This document shows, piece by piece, positions 13,369 to 13,515 of a stretch of DNA of 13,515 nucleotides (position 1 is the stretch's first letter; every line of letters begins with the position of its first letter). Below the pieces are notes generated by a model that was not told the origin of the DNA, ran no database searches, and saw only the letters and a list, made by a program, of their open reading frames with translations. Source of the DNA: Gammaproteobacteria bacterium (GTDB lineage Bacteria > Pseudomonadota > Gammaproteobacteria > Chromatiales > Chromatiaceae); the NCBI GenBank assembly GCA_024644505.1, contig JAHEHQ010000025.1, positions 1 to 13,515 of the forward strand, given 5' to 3'. A program made the translations under genes and the position numbers.

Positions 13369-13515
13369 TCACATCCGGAACACGCCGAACCGGGTCTCCT
13401 GTAGCGGTGCATTCAGGGCCGCGGATATACCCAGACCCAGCACCATGCGCGTGTCGGCCGGGTCTATGATCCCATCATCCCAGAGCCGTGCGCTGGCGTA
13501 ATAGGGATGGCCCTG
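13369..13515 (-). CDS. liuB: 3-Methylcrotonyl-CoA carboxylase beta subunit, C-terminal end only
   Basis: Only the last 48 codons are in the window; the gene continues past the right edge. They translate to a segment starting QGHPYYASARLWDDGIID and ending TRFGVFRM followed by TGA. This is the highly conserved C terminus of the MCC carboxyltransferase beta subunit (HPYYASARLWDDG, DTRMVLGLG, FGVFRM). The subunit transfers CO2 from biotin on LiuD to 3-methylcrotonyl-CoA, giving 3-methylglutaconyl-CoA. It is on the same strand as and upstream of liuD, in the usual liuB-before-liuD order, but separated by the inserted element. Confidence 0.92.
   Translation of the reverse strand, partial: QGHPYYASARLWDDGIIDPADTRMVLGLGISAALNAPLQETRFGVFRM

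Noticed and set aside
13005..13412. Open frames across the element between liuB and liuD as a small gene
   Set aside because: The frames run through inverted repeats and differ in both directions; composition and structure fit a non-coding mobile element.

Overview
The window reads like the chromosome of a gammaproteobacterium. Base composition is moderately GC-rich, genes are tightly packed, and several start with TTG. It holds a leucine/isovalerate-type (liu) degradation block next to other acyl-CoA genes. Small non-coding mobile elements and palindromic repeats sit between genes, as in environmental gammaproteobacteria. No genus can be named from this sequence alone.

Region 1 (1-3975, + strand) is a compact three-gene operon. 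It encodes a membrane sensor-like protein cut by the left edge, a 709-aa protein that joins a periplasmic sensor domain and a HAMP-like linker to a complete major facilitator transporter, and an exported substrate-binding protein of the ABC_sub_bind type. No ABC permease or ATPase is visible. A sensor-fused MFS transporter paired with its own periplasmic binding protein is the most unusual thing in the window.

Region 2 (3976-5184) holds a 160-bp MITE-like element (4088-4247, flanked by TA), which ends directly at the ribosome binding site of a short-chain dehydrogenase gene (4263-5030). A REP-like double palindrome follows, between convergent genes.

Region 3 (5185-8203) has an alpha/beta hydrolase (-) and a 592-aa acyl-CoA dehydrogenase (+). 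They diverge from a 138-bp spacer that contains a perfect 28-bp palindrome with a TTGACGTTTACGTCAA core, probably a shared operator. Downstream of the dehydrogenase is a second REP-like cluster that turns into a 30-bp tandem repeat, again between convergent genes.

Region 4 (8204-9977) has a crotonase-family protein and a 4HBT thioesterase, probably co-transcribed on the - strand. A second, PaaI-like thioesterase is divergent from them.

Region 5 (10009-13515, all - strand) is the liu block in the order liuB (only its last 48 codons in the window), liuD and liuE. These encode the beta and alpha subunits of 3-methylcrotonyl-CoA carboxylase and HMG-CoA lyase. A 293-bp MITE-like element separates liuB from liuD, and two heptamer tandem arrays fill the liuD-liuE gap. 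The expected hydratase gene liuC is not between liuB and liuD.

Together, regions 2-5 describe oxidation of branched-chain or medium-chain acyl-CoA: dehydrogenase, hydratase/isomerase, short-chain 3-hydroxyacyl-CoA dehydrogenase, carboxylase, lyase and CoA-salvaging thioesterases. Region 1 is a separate sensing/transport unit whose ligand is unknown.
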